Source: Metridium senile (taxonomy: Eukaryota > Cnidaria > Anthozoa > Actiniaria > Metridiidae). Taken from it: a stretch of 64,000 bases of DNA. Both the position numbers and the translations under genes were made by a program. Below the pieces are notes generated by a model. That model was given only the letters and a program-made list of their open reading frames with translations. It searched no databases and was not told where the DNA came from. Every line of letters starts with the position of its first letter. The first letter of the stretch is position 1. Where the stretch lies: the NCBI GenBank assembly GCA_949775045.1, contig OX459104.1:13067655-13131654 (forward strand). The letters are read 5' to 3'. Positions 1 to 10,288 of the stretch are shown here, piece by piece.

Positions 1-70
1 GTCCTACTAATTTGGGAGGCTCAGACCTACTCTCACTACCCCTTGATTAAATATTTTAGCACACAACTGC

Positions 71-245
71 TCACATGTTGATTTTTGGGAAGGGAGGAAA
101 ATCGGATAACCGTACCTGGAGAAAAACCCTTGGAGAGAACAACACACCAAACTCACATATAATCCTTACCAGAGCTGAGACTCAAACTTGGACTACAGCG
201 GTGTGGAGAGACGCCCATTAAACCAATACCCCAGTTATTCTGCTC
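71..245. repeat. Dispersed repeat, copy 1
   Basis: This stretch aligns by eye with 4,228-4,400: both contain CACATGTTGATTTTTG, then GGGAGGAAAA and CGGATAAC, an AACCCT box, GAGAGAACAACA, CATATAATCC and an ACAGCGGTG box. It has no credible reading frame. It is probably a dispersed short element; the class is not resolved from two diverged copies. Confidence 0.5.
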
Positions 246-387
246 ACAAAGCAAATCAATTCCGCAAATTGCTTAAAAATGAATTTGTAAAGCTAGCCGT
301 CAAAAATATTGTTTACTGAAAATTGTCTTCCAATAATTTAGCTCTTGTATGTATTTCCTATTGATAATTGTATTCTATTATTTGTAG

Positions 388-3300
388 TCTGAACGTAGTG
401 GCAAAGTCAAGTCTCACAACCTTGGTAAGCTAAGATCATTATGCATTTAACTGTTTTGTTTCCTCATAGATTGTTAGGAAATCGGAGGGGGAAGGCTTTA
501 TTAGGGCAATCCAGCACCAAATTGAAACATCGTTAAGGATTGGTTTAAAAAAACAATAGAGTCTTTCCAAACAATTGCCCTAAACCTAACCAAACAATAG
601 CGGTACTGTATTAGGTGGCCAACCAAAACGCAGCTTTCGACTGGTGCTGTACATGTATTACTGCGTTATTACCACCGATTTCATTACACAAGTTGTGTAA
701 ATATATTACTAGTGGGGGAGAAATTATAAATATGGCTTAAAACTAGCTAAAAATCATCCAAAAAGTATTTAAATACATCACAACAACTACAGACAAAGTT
801 TAGTAACATTTTATTGAAAAAAAATAAATAAAAAAAAATCCACTGAATACAAGTGATTTGCTTGGGCTGCCTGTGGTCAATCAAACACAATTTGTCTAGA
901 AAAATATTTAATTACGTGAACTGTAAACAACGGTCGATGTAAACATAAAACAGGTAGAAATGTTATTTTAAAGAGAAAATTGAGCCAAAAATACAATTGT
1001 CTTATGAAAGACAATGTTTGAAACTGAATTTTTTTTTTTTATAGATTGTTCTTTGAACTGTCGTTGACGACTTGTTTGTAAAATGTCTAGACAAATTGTG
1101 TTTGATTGACGAAAGAGAATCGCCAACTCCCTTCACAAACTCTGTTGGGCGCGTAGTATTGAAATCGGTGGTAATGGGTTAATTGTAAGAAGTATTAAGG
1201 GGGCCGTGTAAGGGTTTTCTGTCAGGGATATTGTAAGATCGTCCCTACTTCTACACAAAGTCTCCAAGGAAACTATTTATAGTTTGATCCAGTGATCTAC
1301 AATCTTGTACAAAAATGTTGACAGAATTTGATTTTTTGAATAAAAACTGCACAAAAACGTATTTTGGTCTATTAAATCCTACCCCTCTCTCCCCCTAAAT
1401 CAATGTTGCATGGCGGCTCAAGCATTGTCAAACCCAACCATACCAACATTGATCAGGGGGGAGGGGGGGTTGAGGGCCTTTGTAGTTTGCAATTGATGCG
1501 AACAATAATGATTGTAAAAAAATTGTCAACTATTTTTGTCCAAGATTATAGCATGATATTCGCGTTGGATGGATGGATGAATGAATGATATGATTGAATG
1601 GATGCATGCATGGATGGACGAAGGAATGAATGTTTTTTAGTCTCGGACTAACTGTTTTTGTTTGTATTCAGACATGCAGAGTGTATCAAGCATGCATCCT
1701 AAGCTGGAGAGTGTCATCCCTGAAGGAAAACCAAAGAAGGACAAGGTGGATGGGGTTGGATGATGTTTGTTGCACTTGCACTCACTTAAGCACGTCGTGT
1801 AAAAACATTCTCATCACTCTCGTTTGTACACACCTAATTCAATAAAGGTTGAAGGAGCGAACGGCGATTGGCGATTGCATGACCGAAAGGAACTGTGGGT
1901 AATACGAATTCCTTCTTGTTCGTTTCTAAATTACCCAAACAATGCCTCCACCGTTCAGCGAAACCTACCGGCGACACACCATCTAAGGTCATCGCTGAAC
2001 GGTGTTAAGTTTGGGTAATTCAGAATGGAATAAGAAGAAATTCGTATTGCCACAGTCCCATTCGTTCGTGCAATCGCCAATCACCAATCGCCGTTCGCCC
2101 CGTCAACCTTTTTTTGACTGAATTAGGTATATACACCTACTTGCAAGAATGTTGTCACACGCAAAAAAAAAACATTCGTAAGAAAGAAAACATTTTGTCG
2201 CGAAGGGGATTGTCGTTACGACCTGTTTCCCGGGCCGTGTCGCAGCCACTTATACCTGAGTGTCCACCGCGGTCTTAAATCTCTCCAGAACACGGCACAG
2301 AATCTACATATATCTTTAAATTGTCTAACTATCAATTAATATTTGTTCTTAGCTGACTAGCCTCGCAAACGTAGCTGTAGGATTACTTATAAAAATGTAT
2401 ATTTCAAATACTCATGCAGTTTCATGTTATCAAGTATCGATATACTAGTTGAAAAAAGCGCATTTATACAGGTTAAGCCTCGATTTGTTGTAAAAATATT
2501 CACAGATTCCAAGAAAAGCACGAAAAAATGTAATCGCTAAACAAAAGAAAACACATACAAATTTACTCCGAATCAAGATTATCCCTGTGTAAATGCGCCT
2601 TTTGTCAAATTGGTGCTAGATAACATGAAACAGGGATTATGGTCACCTCACGTTACAGCTAAAGTCGATCTAATGTTCAACACAACTCTCTCATAAAACC
2701 AAATCCATCATTCGTACATTTTATAGTGCGAATCAAAAAACCTTTGGGCATCCAGTAATATTTCAGAAATCGTGTATCGTTAAATGAGCAACCTGAAACA
2801 ATTCTCCTTGAGCAACGGTTTCTCTCTAACTGCAAGACGTTTGACTGATTTTCCTCTTTTATTCCGACGAAGGGCTAAAGCTCGAAACGTCAGTAAAGCT
2901 AACTCGTCATTTTTTTACGGTGTCATATAAATTTCATTATATTACCTATCGTTTATATCAAACACCGACGCAGCCTATACTAGTTTACTCGCTAGTTTCC
3001 ATTTTGATTTGTAGACAGATTAACTTCGTGTAGTTAGAGAGTCGTTTTACATTGTTCAACGAACAATATACGATTATTGAAATATTTCTCGGTACCCACG
3101 GTTTTTCGATTCGCACTGTGATACATTGATGTTATCCCCGGATGTTATCTCATATATATTGACATATTTTATTTACGTGTTTCAGAAACCAAGAACGCCA
3201 CAGGAAAAAGTCTTGAACAAGTACGTGTAACTTTATTATATAAATCATCCTCCAATCACATCTCCGTATTTTAGTCACGTCGCATTCCATTATTTTGCAA

Positions 3301-5662
3301 TATTGGACAGCAACTTATTGGACTGCAACATTTTAATTGTTCACTTGAGATATTTTGAAAAAAATATTTGTTTGGCATAATAAAACACCTATAGGATTCG
3401 TCCTCACCCATTATGGCAGATATTTAATGCTTCAACATCCGTTCGATTTTGTTGAATGGCAATGTTGAAGTCGTTTGCCACCCCATTTCAACATTGCCCC
3501 CTAACTTTAACATCACTCGACAACCATTCTACAGCGTACAACAAAATCGAACCATGCAATGTTGAAGCAAATGTTGATGCCGTTTGCCCGGGCCTTTAGA
3601 CTCGACCTGCGGTCTGGCCCAATTCCCGCCACACCCAAAAGCGAAGGGAGAGGGCCCTAGGACTGAACGAGGTTGGCCCAATGTTAAATTCCCGACTTAA
3701 ATATTCTGCCATAATAGGCCTGGATGAATCCTATAAGTGTATATTATTGTAACTCAAAAATAATCCTCTAATCACAACTCCGTATTTTAGTCACGGGACG
3801 ATCCATTATTTTGCAATATCGGACAGCAACAATAGAAATATTCTGGATGAATCCAATATAGGACCTTCGCTATCGCTATTTTTAAGAGTCTGAAAACCGG
3901 TGATGACGTCACAAGTGTACTTAAATCAGTGCTCTCGTAATAGTAGAATCAGATCTCAACCTGTCGTCATGGTTACATGTTGTTGTGATAATGTTGTCAT
4001 TCAGTGTGACTTAATATATTTATCATTGTGCTACAGAGTTTCCGATGCGTCTGGTAACTTAAAGTGTGAGGAGGTTGCTCGTGGTCCAGCCGTGAAGAGA
4101 AGCGCCTTGAATCCTAATGATGGTATTGTAGAAATCACTGTTTTACGTCGAGTTACGGGGAGTTGTTAACGGATCCCACTAAGCCAGTTGCCATGATACA
4201 CTTGCACTTACTGCCCCTACATTACGTTGTAGCTCACATGTTGATTTTTGCGGAGGGAGGAAAACCGGATAACAGTAAAACCCTAGTGATATGCATGAGA
4301 GAGAACAACATGATATCAAACATATAATCCATGCCCGAGCAGCTGGGCACGAACCTGCAGAACCACAGCGGTGAAAGGCTTATCCAATTGGCCGTCCATA
4401 TCACCATGTTTGACATTATCATCATCATTGACATCATAATCATAATAGACATCATCAACATCATCATTGACATCATCATGTTCATTGACATTGTTGAAAT
4501 CATCATCATCATCATTGATATCATCATCATCAGCCAGAGAATCCTAGTCATGATCACATTGTTACCAATACACCAGTTTCTAGTTTATCAGCACAGCCCT
4601 TGATCAAGCAAGGAATACAGTGCATCAAAACTTAAACAAGAAAAACTTCTAAATGTTAAATATGTACAGCGGTACATATTTGTAGCGTACTATATCGTTG
4701 AAGCTAGTGATAAGAGCAGTGAAGGAACAAAGTCGATTATTATTTCAAAGTCGATTATTATTTCAAAGTCGATTATTATTTCAAAGTCGATTATTATTTC
4801 AAAGTCGATTATTATTTCAAAGTCGATTATTATTTCAAAGTCGATTATTATTTCAAAGTCGATTATTATTTCAAAGTCGATTATTAATTCAAAGTCGATT
4901 ATTATTTCAAAGTCGATTATTTTTTCAAAGTCAATTATTATTTCTCTATCATAATATAGCAAATTGTTGTTGTGTTTCAGTTTACATTCTGTCGACTGAT
5001 GATGACTGCTTTGTCTGGGTGGGGAGTGGGGCCAGTGTCGATGAAAGGAGAAGATCTATGGAGTACGCACATGTAAGTATCAACACAGGGAACCCAATAT
5101 TTATACTGAATGAAATACGTAAACTGAAGGAGTTGTTTTCTTGTCCTTTTCTTTTCTTTCGTTTCGTTTTCTTACCTTCCCATTTCTTCCCTTTCTATTT
5201 TAGTTTTCTTACCTTAAATTCCCTTCCCTTCGCTTTCTACTCTTTCTTCTCTTTACTTCTCTTTTCTTTTATTTCCTATCCTTCTCTTCTCTTCCTTTCC
5301 TTTTCTCTTCTCTTCTTTTTCTTTTCTGTTTTTTTTTCTTTCCTAAATTCTTTCGTTTCCTTCCCTTCCTTTTCTATTATTTTCTATTCTATTCTATTCT
5401 ATTATTTTCTTTGCCCTTCTTTTTCTATGCCCTTCTTTTTCTATGTTTTCCTATTTTTTTTTCTCTTGCCTTCCTAGGGTTTTCCTTTTTGTACACTGAG
5501 GTCACACACGTAATCAAGTTATCAATAGATAGAATGACTCGCAGTGGCTGATGGTTGTTTTTCTTGTTTCAGAAATACTTGATGAAAAGTGAATACCCAT
5601 TCCTTCCTATCACTGTCGTCAAAGAAGGCAATGAAAGCGACAGTTTCAACAAGGCTTTCTAA
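388..5662 (+). CDS. Severin/gelsolin-like actin-binding protein, 3' exons only (gene 1)
   Basis: C-terminal part of a gelsolin-family protein, whose members sever and cap actin filaments in the cytoplasm in response to calcium. Six exons with AG/GT borders are visible: 388-424, 1672-1745, 3186-3220, 4037-4122, 4981-5072 and 5573-5662 (stop TAA 5660-5662). Phases agree at every junction. The first matches exon 9 of the complete neighbour in length (37 nt) and sequence (SERSGK against SARGGK). The fourth carries VSDASGN, matching LSDASGK. The fifth is the core of the third gelsolin domain (CFVWVGSGASVDERRRSMEYAH in part), followed by KYLMKSEYPFLP. The N-terminal two-thirds lies left of the window. 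A 3' UTR intron follows (donor at 5671, acceptor ending 6124). The donor at 1746 (GTGGAT) is weak. It is a tandem paralogue of the gene at 10,289. Exon calls are inferred from homology to the neighbour and from splice signals. Confidence 0.8.
1830..2129. mobile_element. Foldback MITE, family 1 (copy 1)
   Basis: A 300-bp palindromic element. The ends read CACCTAATTCAA and its complement GAATTAGGT. Further in, the arms pair over GGCGATTGG, GGAACTGTGGG, AATTACCCAAAC and CGTTCAGCG. Related copies sit at 14,310-14,591 and 49,577-49,850. No reading frame of interest; a non-autonomous element in the intron of gene 1. Confidence 0.75.
2421..2629. mobile_element. Foldback MITE, family 2 (copy 1)
   Basis: The arms begin TTCATGTTAT and end ATAACATGAA, with inner pairing of GCGCATTTATACAG to CTGTGTAAATGCGC. 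The same family recurs at 24,380-24,580 and in both tandem duplicates (about 42,870-43,071 and 46,630-46,735). This intact copy shows what the interrupted right end at 24,580 looked like originally. Confidence 0.7.
2860..3120. repeat. Penelope-like tail repeat with hammerhead-like hairpin
   Basis: CCGACGAAGGGCTAAAGCTC followed by GAAACGTC (2864-2891) folds as nested hairpins, GACG/CGTC around GGGC/GCTC with an unpaired GAAA, as in hammerhead-type motifs known from Penelope-like elements. It is followed by TTTTTTTACGGTG and TTTCATTATATTACCT, which recur at 6,900-6,950 and 20,130-20,180, and by CCTATACTAGTTTACTCGC, which recurs inverted at 20,066-20,090. The HHR match is to the core pattern only; the CUGA core reads CCGA. 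Confidence 0.45.
4228..4400. repeat. Dispersed repeat, copy 2
   Basis: Partner of 71-245 (same order of boxes, diverged). It lies in the intron between the exons ending 4122 and starting 4981 of gene 1. Confidence 0.5.
4409..4535. repeat. ATC/GAT trinucleotide-rich repeat
   Basis: Impure ATC runs with interspersed GACATC. The frames across it give Ile/Asp or Met/Ile runs and are not genes. Confidence 0.85.
4731..4952. repeat. 18-bp tandem repeat (about 12 units)
   Basis: The unit GTCGATTATTATTTCAAA is repeated about 12 times head to tail, with single-base variants in the last units. It stops 28 bp before the acceptor of the exon at 4981, so it sits in the branch-point region of that intron. 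Confidence 0.9.
5135..5480. repeat. Polypyrimidine tract
   Basis: About 345 bp of almost pure TTTC/TTCC on the + strand in the last coding intron of gene 1. No gene. Confidence 0.85.
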
Positions 5663-5756
5663 ACCTTACGGTAAGCCACGAAACATGAATATTTGCTGTA
5701 CAGTATTTTTGTGAAGTTTAAGGAAACATCGGGATTTGGTCTATCATGAATATGAC

Positions 5757-5995
5757 TGCACGAACAAACAAACGAACAGACAAACAAACAAACAAACAAA
5801 CGAACAAACAAAGGAACAAGCAAATGAACGAACAAACGAACGAACAATCAAACGAACAATTAAACGAACAAACGAACGAATGTACAAACAAAAAAAAAAC
5901 AAAAAACAAGCAAACAAACAAACAAACGAACAAAGGAACAAGCAAATGAACGAACAAACAAACGTACAAACGAACGAACAAACGAACAATTGCAT
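5757..5995. repeat. AACA/AACG tetranucleotide repeat
   Basis: Runs of AAACAAAC and GAACGAAC variants in the 3' UTR intron of gene 1. Open frames on both strands here are composition artefacts. Confidence 0.85.
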
Positions 5996-6246
5996 AAGCG
6001 AACACTCTCCCTATTCTACATAATCCCTTAAGTTCCCAAGTCCCTAGTCATCGATCCCGTCAATTATTTTTGTCAGATAATATTATATAGCTGCACACCA
6101 ATGTTATTCTTTTCTTTACAACAGGTAGAAGCATGGACTAACGAAAACAAATAAATACCAACCAATAGCCAAGATAACAAGAAAGATAATACACAAAACT
6201 ATTTTGTACCAACTTTATTTAGAATGGAATTTGATAAAAGACTTTT

Positions 6247-6252
6247 AATAAA
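6247..6252 (+). terminator. Candidate polyadenylation signal of gene 1
   Basis: AATAAA about 120 bp into the UTR exon that begins at 6125, after the 3' UTR intron. Position fits a terminal exon; cleavage site not determined. Confidence 0.45.
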
Positions 6253-6534
6253 ATAAGGCTTGCTTTAAGCGGTTTTGGAGTTGTTGTTGAAAAATGAAAA
6301 CATGTCTTCATGTACAACTATTTCAAAAAGGAGTGATCAAAATACGTGACAGAAAGAAAGTTAGTCAAGCCTCTGGTGACCAGAGTAACAGCCTTGGTGC
6401 AGCTGTAGAAAACGCACGTTTACCATACACTTTCCATGTAGTATTGTCACTGTTGGAGTCAACTTAAATAACTAAAAATATAAACTCGCAATAGTCTTCT
6501 TCAGCTCATGTTTATGAAGAGAAATATAAATGGA

Positions 6535-6960
6535 AACTAGCGTGTACTGAAACTAGTATAGGCTGCGTTTGTTTGGTATAAACGTCTCCCGCCATTTTTA
6601 TTCCGCTAATCATAATATTAATCACATGACAGCTTTCGGTTTATGTCGTATTACTGGTACTAACAATAACCGTAAATCTAAAGAAATGCGACTAATTTCT
6701 TCCTTGGGTACATACAGCAAACTTTCGGCATGAATGAACGATTCGCTCTCAACTAATTAATCCATTGTTCTTTAACTCCTCCTACATTTTCTATCACGGC
6801 TTTTTGATTGGCTCATCACTTTTCCCGCTTCATATTTATACTTAGTATCTCTCTTAGTGTAACTCTTTTACTCCGACGAAGGGCTAAAGCTCGAAATGTC
6901 AGTAAAGTTAAATCAACATTTTTTACGGTGTTAAAAATTTTATTATATTACCTAGAACAT
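6535..6960. repeat. Penelope-like tail repeat, copy 2
   Basis: It begins GGAAACTAGCG and AGTATAGGCTGCG, as at 20,060. It carries the hairpin core CCGACGAAGGGCTAAAGCTC GAAATGTC (6872-6900) and then ATTTTTTACGGTG and TTTTATTATATTACCT. Same family as 2,860-3,010 and 20,060-20,180. Confidence 0.45.
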
Positions 6961-8160
6961 GAACTAGTCTCTCCCGATGCCTTGTTTTGCACATGCCTCG
7001 TCAGCTAAACACGAATGCTCGGGATACTAACATAAAGCTAGAGCTTTCTAGTTTCGACATGCAATACTCAAACAGTTTTCAAGATGACTTATCACTATAA
7101 AATGGCACCGTTACATGTTACGAATGTTTGTCTCGCACCTTGACGTGATGCGTGGTTGTTTGGTCCTAGCCAATCAAAACCAACGACAATCTGGTAGCCG
7201 TAGTTTGTAGTGGCTGTGCGTACGAAGCCACCACGGTTGGGGACTGAGCCTAGTTTCTCTGCAGGCTCTCCCAACACAGCGGTCGAACGACTACGCATGC
7301 GTGGCAAAATGTTCACAGCGGTAAATTTGCCATTGCAAACATTAGGAATTTCGGACTACAGTGTTTGAAGTCGATTTATAAGAAATTCCCTGAATACATA
7401 AGCTTGAATCGAAGTTTGGCGTACATAATGCTATATTTTAAAGCTACCATGAGTCTATACTTTTGTATTTTTGTTTAAATTTTGAGAAAAAAGCAATGAG
7501 AGTCGTACACTCCATCTTTTTTTATAATGTCAGATTTGTGTGCTGAGTCATTTTACTGTTTTTTCGCGCATGCGTAGTCGTTGAACGCTGTGTTAGCTCT
7601 CCCCTCTTCCCTTAATTTCCCCTCCCCTCCCCTCTTTATCTTTCCCTCTTCCCAAACCCTATGTGAAGCTAGTTTGAGCAAATTTCGGTACGTGATATTA
7701 CTGAACTTATTCAATTATAGGCGCCACTTGTATATTGTCAGCAAGGGGAGCGGTGTTTTAAACAAACATTTCATGACAGATGTTTCTTGTTCAGGTTGTC
7801 ATTGTTGAGGGCATGCAGACCACACTTCATTCGTGACAAAGCTGCGCTTCGGCGAACTAGCTATTTGACAATATAATGGGGAAAACTGAAAACCGCCAAA
7901 TTAGGCTAATGCATTAACATATTGACCACAAATGATGTTTTTGAGAACATGTTCTTCCTTTTTTTCGCTATCACTCTAGAACGAGTAGAAAGCATGTAAT
8001 AGCTAAACTACCACTGGTATTTAGGAAAACGGAGGTTTTTTCTTCGTATTCAAAAAGATCTGCCGACACGTAGCGTATTCAGGCGAAACGTATTTGCCCG
8101 TCCATGCACACGTACTATACACGAAAACGATTCGAAAACGCTAGCTTAGGCGCACGCAGC
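6961..8160. other. Intergenic spacer
   Basis: Between the two severin genes. I see no exon, RNA gene or complete element here, only low-complexity T- and C-rich tracts near 7,600-7,660. CTACGCATGCG (7,289-7,299) recurs inverted as CGCATGCGTAG (7,567-7,577), which suggests a decayed inverted-repeat element. Confidence 0.5.
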
Positions 8161-8162
8161 TC

Positions 8163-8700
8163 TGACGTACGGAGCCCTGGACGGCTCATGCTCACATATT
8201 TTTTTCTGCCAGTTAAGCTGCCAGTTAAGCTGCCAGTTGTACTGCTAACTGCCAGTTGTGCTGCCAGTTGTGCTGCCAGTTGTGCTGCCAGTTTGGCTGC
8301 CAGTTGTGGTGCCACCACAGGGAGCCCAAGCTCATTACTTGTGATCTTTTACAGTAAATGTATGGAGTCGCGAGATGTCCTTTCGCTGTGCCTCAAATAT
8401 ACAATAATAAAACTTGTTTTACGTAGATAGTTGTGTATAATTGTTTTCTAGTCTGTGACCGAGTTTTAGCTCAATTAGAGCAGACTGGCAGCCCAACTGG
8501 CAGCCCAACTGGCAGCCCAACTGGCAGCCCAACTGGCAGCCCAACTGGCAGCCCAACTGGCAGCCCAACTGGCAGCCCAACTGGCAGCCCAACTGGCAGC
8601 CCAACTGGCAGCCCAACTGGCAGTTGGCAGTACAACTGGCAGCTTAACTGGCAGAAAAAAATATGTGAGCATGAGCCGTCCAGGGCTCCGTACTGACGTC
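8163..8700. mobile_element. Foldback element with internal 12-bp arrays
   Basis: The termini GTACGGAGCCCTGGACGGCT (from 8168) and its exact complement (ending 8693) continue inward for about 45 bp, then into arrays of a 12-bp unit: CTGCCAGTTGTG on the left and GGCAGCCCAACT, about 11 units, on the right (8486-8620). TGAC flanks both ends (8164-8167, 8694-8697) as a possible 4-bp target duplication. Open frames across the array (Gly-Ser-Pro-Thr repeats) are artefacts. Confidence 0.75.
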
Positions 8701-9416
8701 CTCCATTTACAAAAATCTCCATCCTAGAGATCGTATATACGAAAACCTCTGTTTTCGGTGACCGAAACGCCGTTACGCGAGCACGGGAGGCGTAAACAGA
8801 GAAAAAGATCTCCTTTTTTCAAAAATACTCGGATACTATTAGGTATGGACCTAAGAGTAACAAACCCATTGCAATCCTCGGTTTTCACGTGACGTCATCA
8901 AAACTGTACGTCGCAAAACGCTGGTTCTCTAGTATTTTGTATATGTTCTCAAAAGATGTCATTCCCGAAAGTTTGCTATATTTGTGCATGTTGCTTCCTT
9001 AATTGTAGCATAGTTAATAGAGTTAATAACTACGGATTGTAGGAAGCGAAATTACTGTCACGCAATATTGTCACGCTTATTCTTGAACCATAAGAATTAC
9101 ACAAAATTGTTTGACGAATGAATGGTTTTATCTCTAGAGCGATTTAGTTGGAGTTACACTGTGATTTTGACGCTTGGACTTATACCGCCATATCAGAGTG
9201 TCACTTACCAATTGTGCACCAACATGGCGGCGGCCATATCTTAATTCTTACCAAAAATGAGCATAGTTGACATGAAATTTTGCAGAGTTTACACTGTTGT
9301 ACTCACTAGCTCTAGATCTTTCGCGTGAACCAGTACTTTAATTTTTGTATATCTCTAATACCATAGATAATAAAAACACTGTGTTTTTATTATCCATGCC
9401 AAAACGGACTGAAATA

Positions 9417-9660
9417 TTTTTGATGACGTCAATGCATCACATTTTTCAGATATCCGATTTAGGAGCAGACCATTTGACTTTTGAGGGGGGGGGGGGGGGG
9501 GGGGGGTATTTTTTCAGTCAAACAGTACGTATGATATTTTTTTCTAGCTAGATTGTTGATTTTTTTTTGTCACACGCTCTTGCTCAGATAAATGCATATT
9601 TTTTTCAAAATCTTACAGCCCCCCCCCCCCCCCCCATGTAATGCATTGACGTCATCAAAA
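9417..9660. mobile_element. Foldback element with G/C homopolymer arms
   Basis: TTTTGATGACGTCAATGCAT at the left end is the exact complement of ATGCATTGACGTCATCAAAA at the right end. The arms continue into a ~23-nt G run (9485-9507) and a matching C run (9619-9636). Each end carries a TGACGTCA box. Confidence 0.7.
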
Positions 9661-10180
9661 TTAACTATCTAAACGGTCTCTAAACGAGAAAGGAATGTTA
9701 TAAAGTTAGTTATAGTATCTATAGTTATAATAACTATTTCTACATTTCTTCATGTTTTTCTTGTTCTTATTATTTTTAAATAAAAGTGAGCCTTTTTATT
9801 TTGTTGTTGTTTATTTTAACAGTTTTTGGTTTTAGCTTATTTTTCATATTTTTTTTGCTAATTATAAGTTTTTTTCCGCTTCAATTGCTTTAATAAAATT
9901 TGATATTAATATTATGCTTCTAGAGTTTAATATCTGTTTGTTTATCTCTTATTTATCCCGCGCTTGTAAATAATTCGTTTCAGTCAGGTGAATAGAGGCT
10001 AGTAAGTCATTTTTAATTTCTTTTTCAGCCTTTCTTTATAATAAATATACACCATGCTTTAGATTTATTTTATTTTATTCCCTTTTTATGTCACAACATC
10101 CAGCTGATCATGAATATTTAAGGTGGACTGCTCATCACAATAACGAACAATGAATAATTCTAATGTTTTGTTTTCCAAAA

Positions 10181-10207
10181 CCAATCGGATGATTGGCTAC
10201 TATATAA
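10181..10207 (+). promoter_or_regulatory. CCAAT/TATA promoter of the severin gene
   Basis: CCAAT (10181-10185), an inverted CCAAT (ATTGG, 10192-10196) and a TATATAA box (10201-10207) lie 82 bp upstream of the ATG at 10289. Spacing suits a transcription start near 10,230 and a short 5' UTR. No mapped transcript is available. Confidence 0.5.
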
Positions 10208-10288
10208 TCTGCCTTAGTGACTGACAACACAAGCAGTCTCTAAAGCTCCTTGTTGTAAAAGGGTGTGTTTAAAAATCGATCGTTTACA

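Noticed and set aside
4690..5477. Frames across the 18-bp repeat and polypyrimidine tract, and a CRISPR-like look of the array
   Set aside because: Direct tandem repeats with no spacers, in an intron; the + strand frame only seems longer because it runs through the real exon at 4981-5072.
5718..6023. Frames on both strands with Lys/Asn/Gln or Phe/Val/Cys runs
   Set aside because: Tetranucleotide repeat translations in a UTR intron.
8104..8722. Frames in the Gly-Ser-Pro-Thr or Ala-Ser-Trp repeats
   Set aside because: Products of the 12-bp arrays in a foldback element; no start context, no conservation expected.
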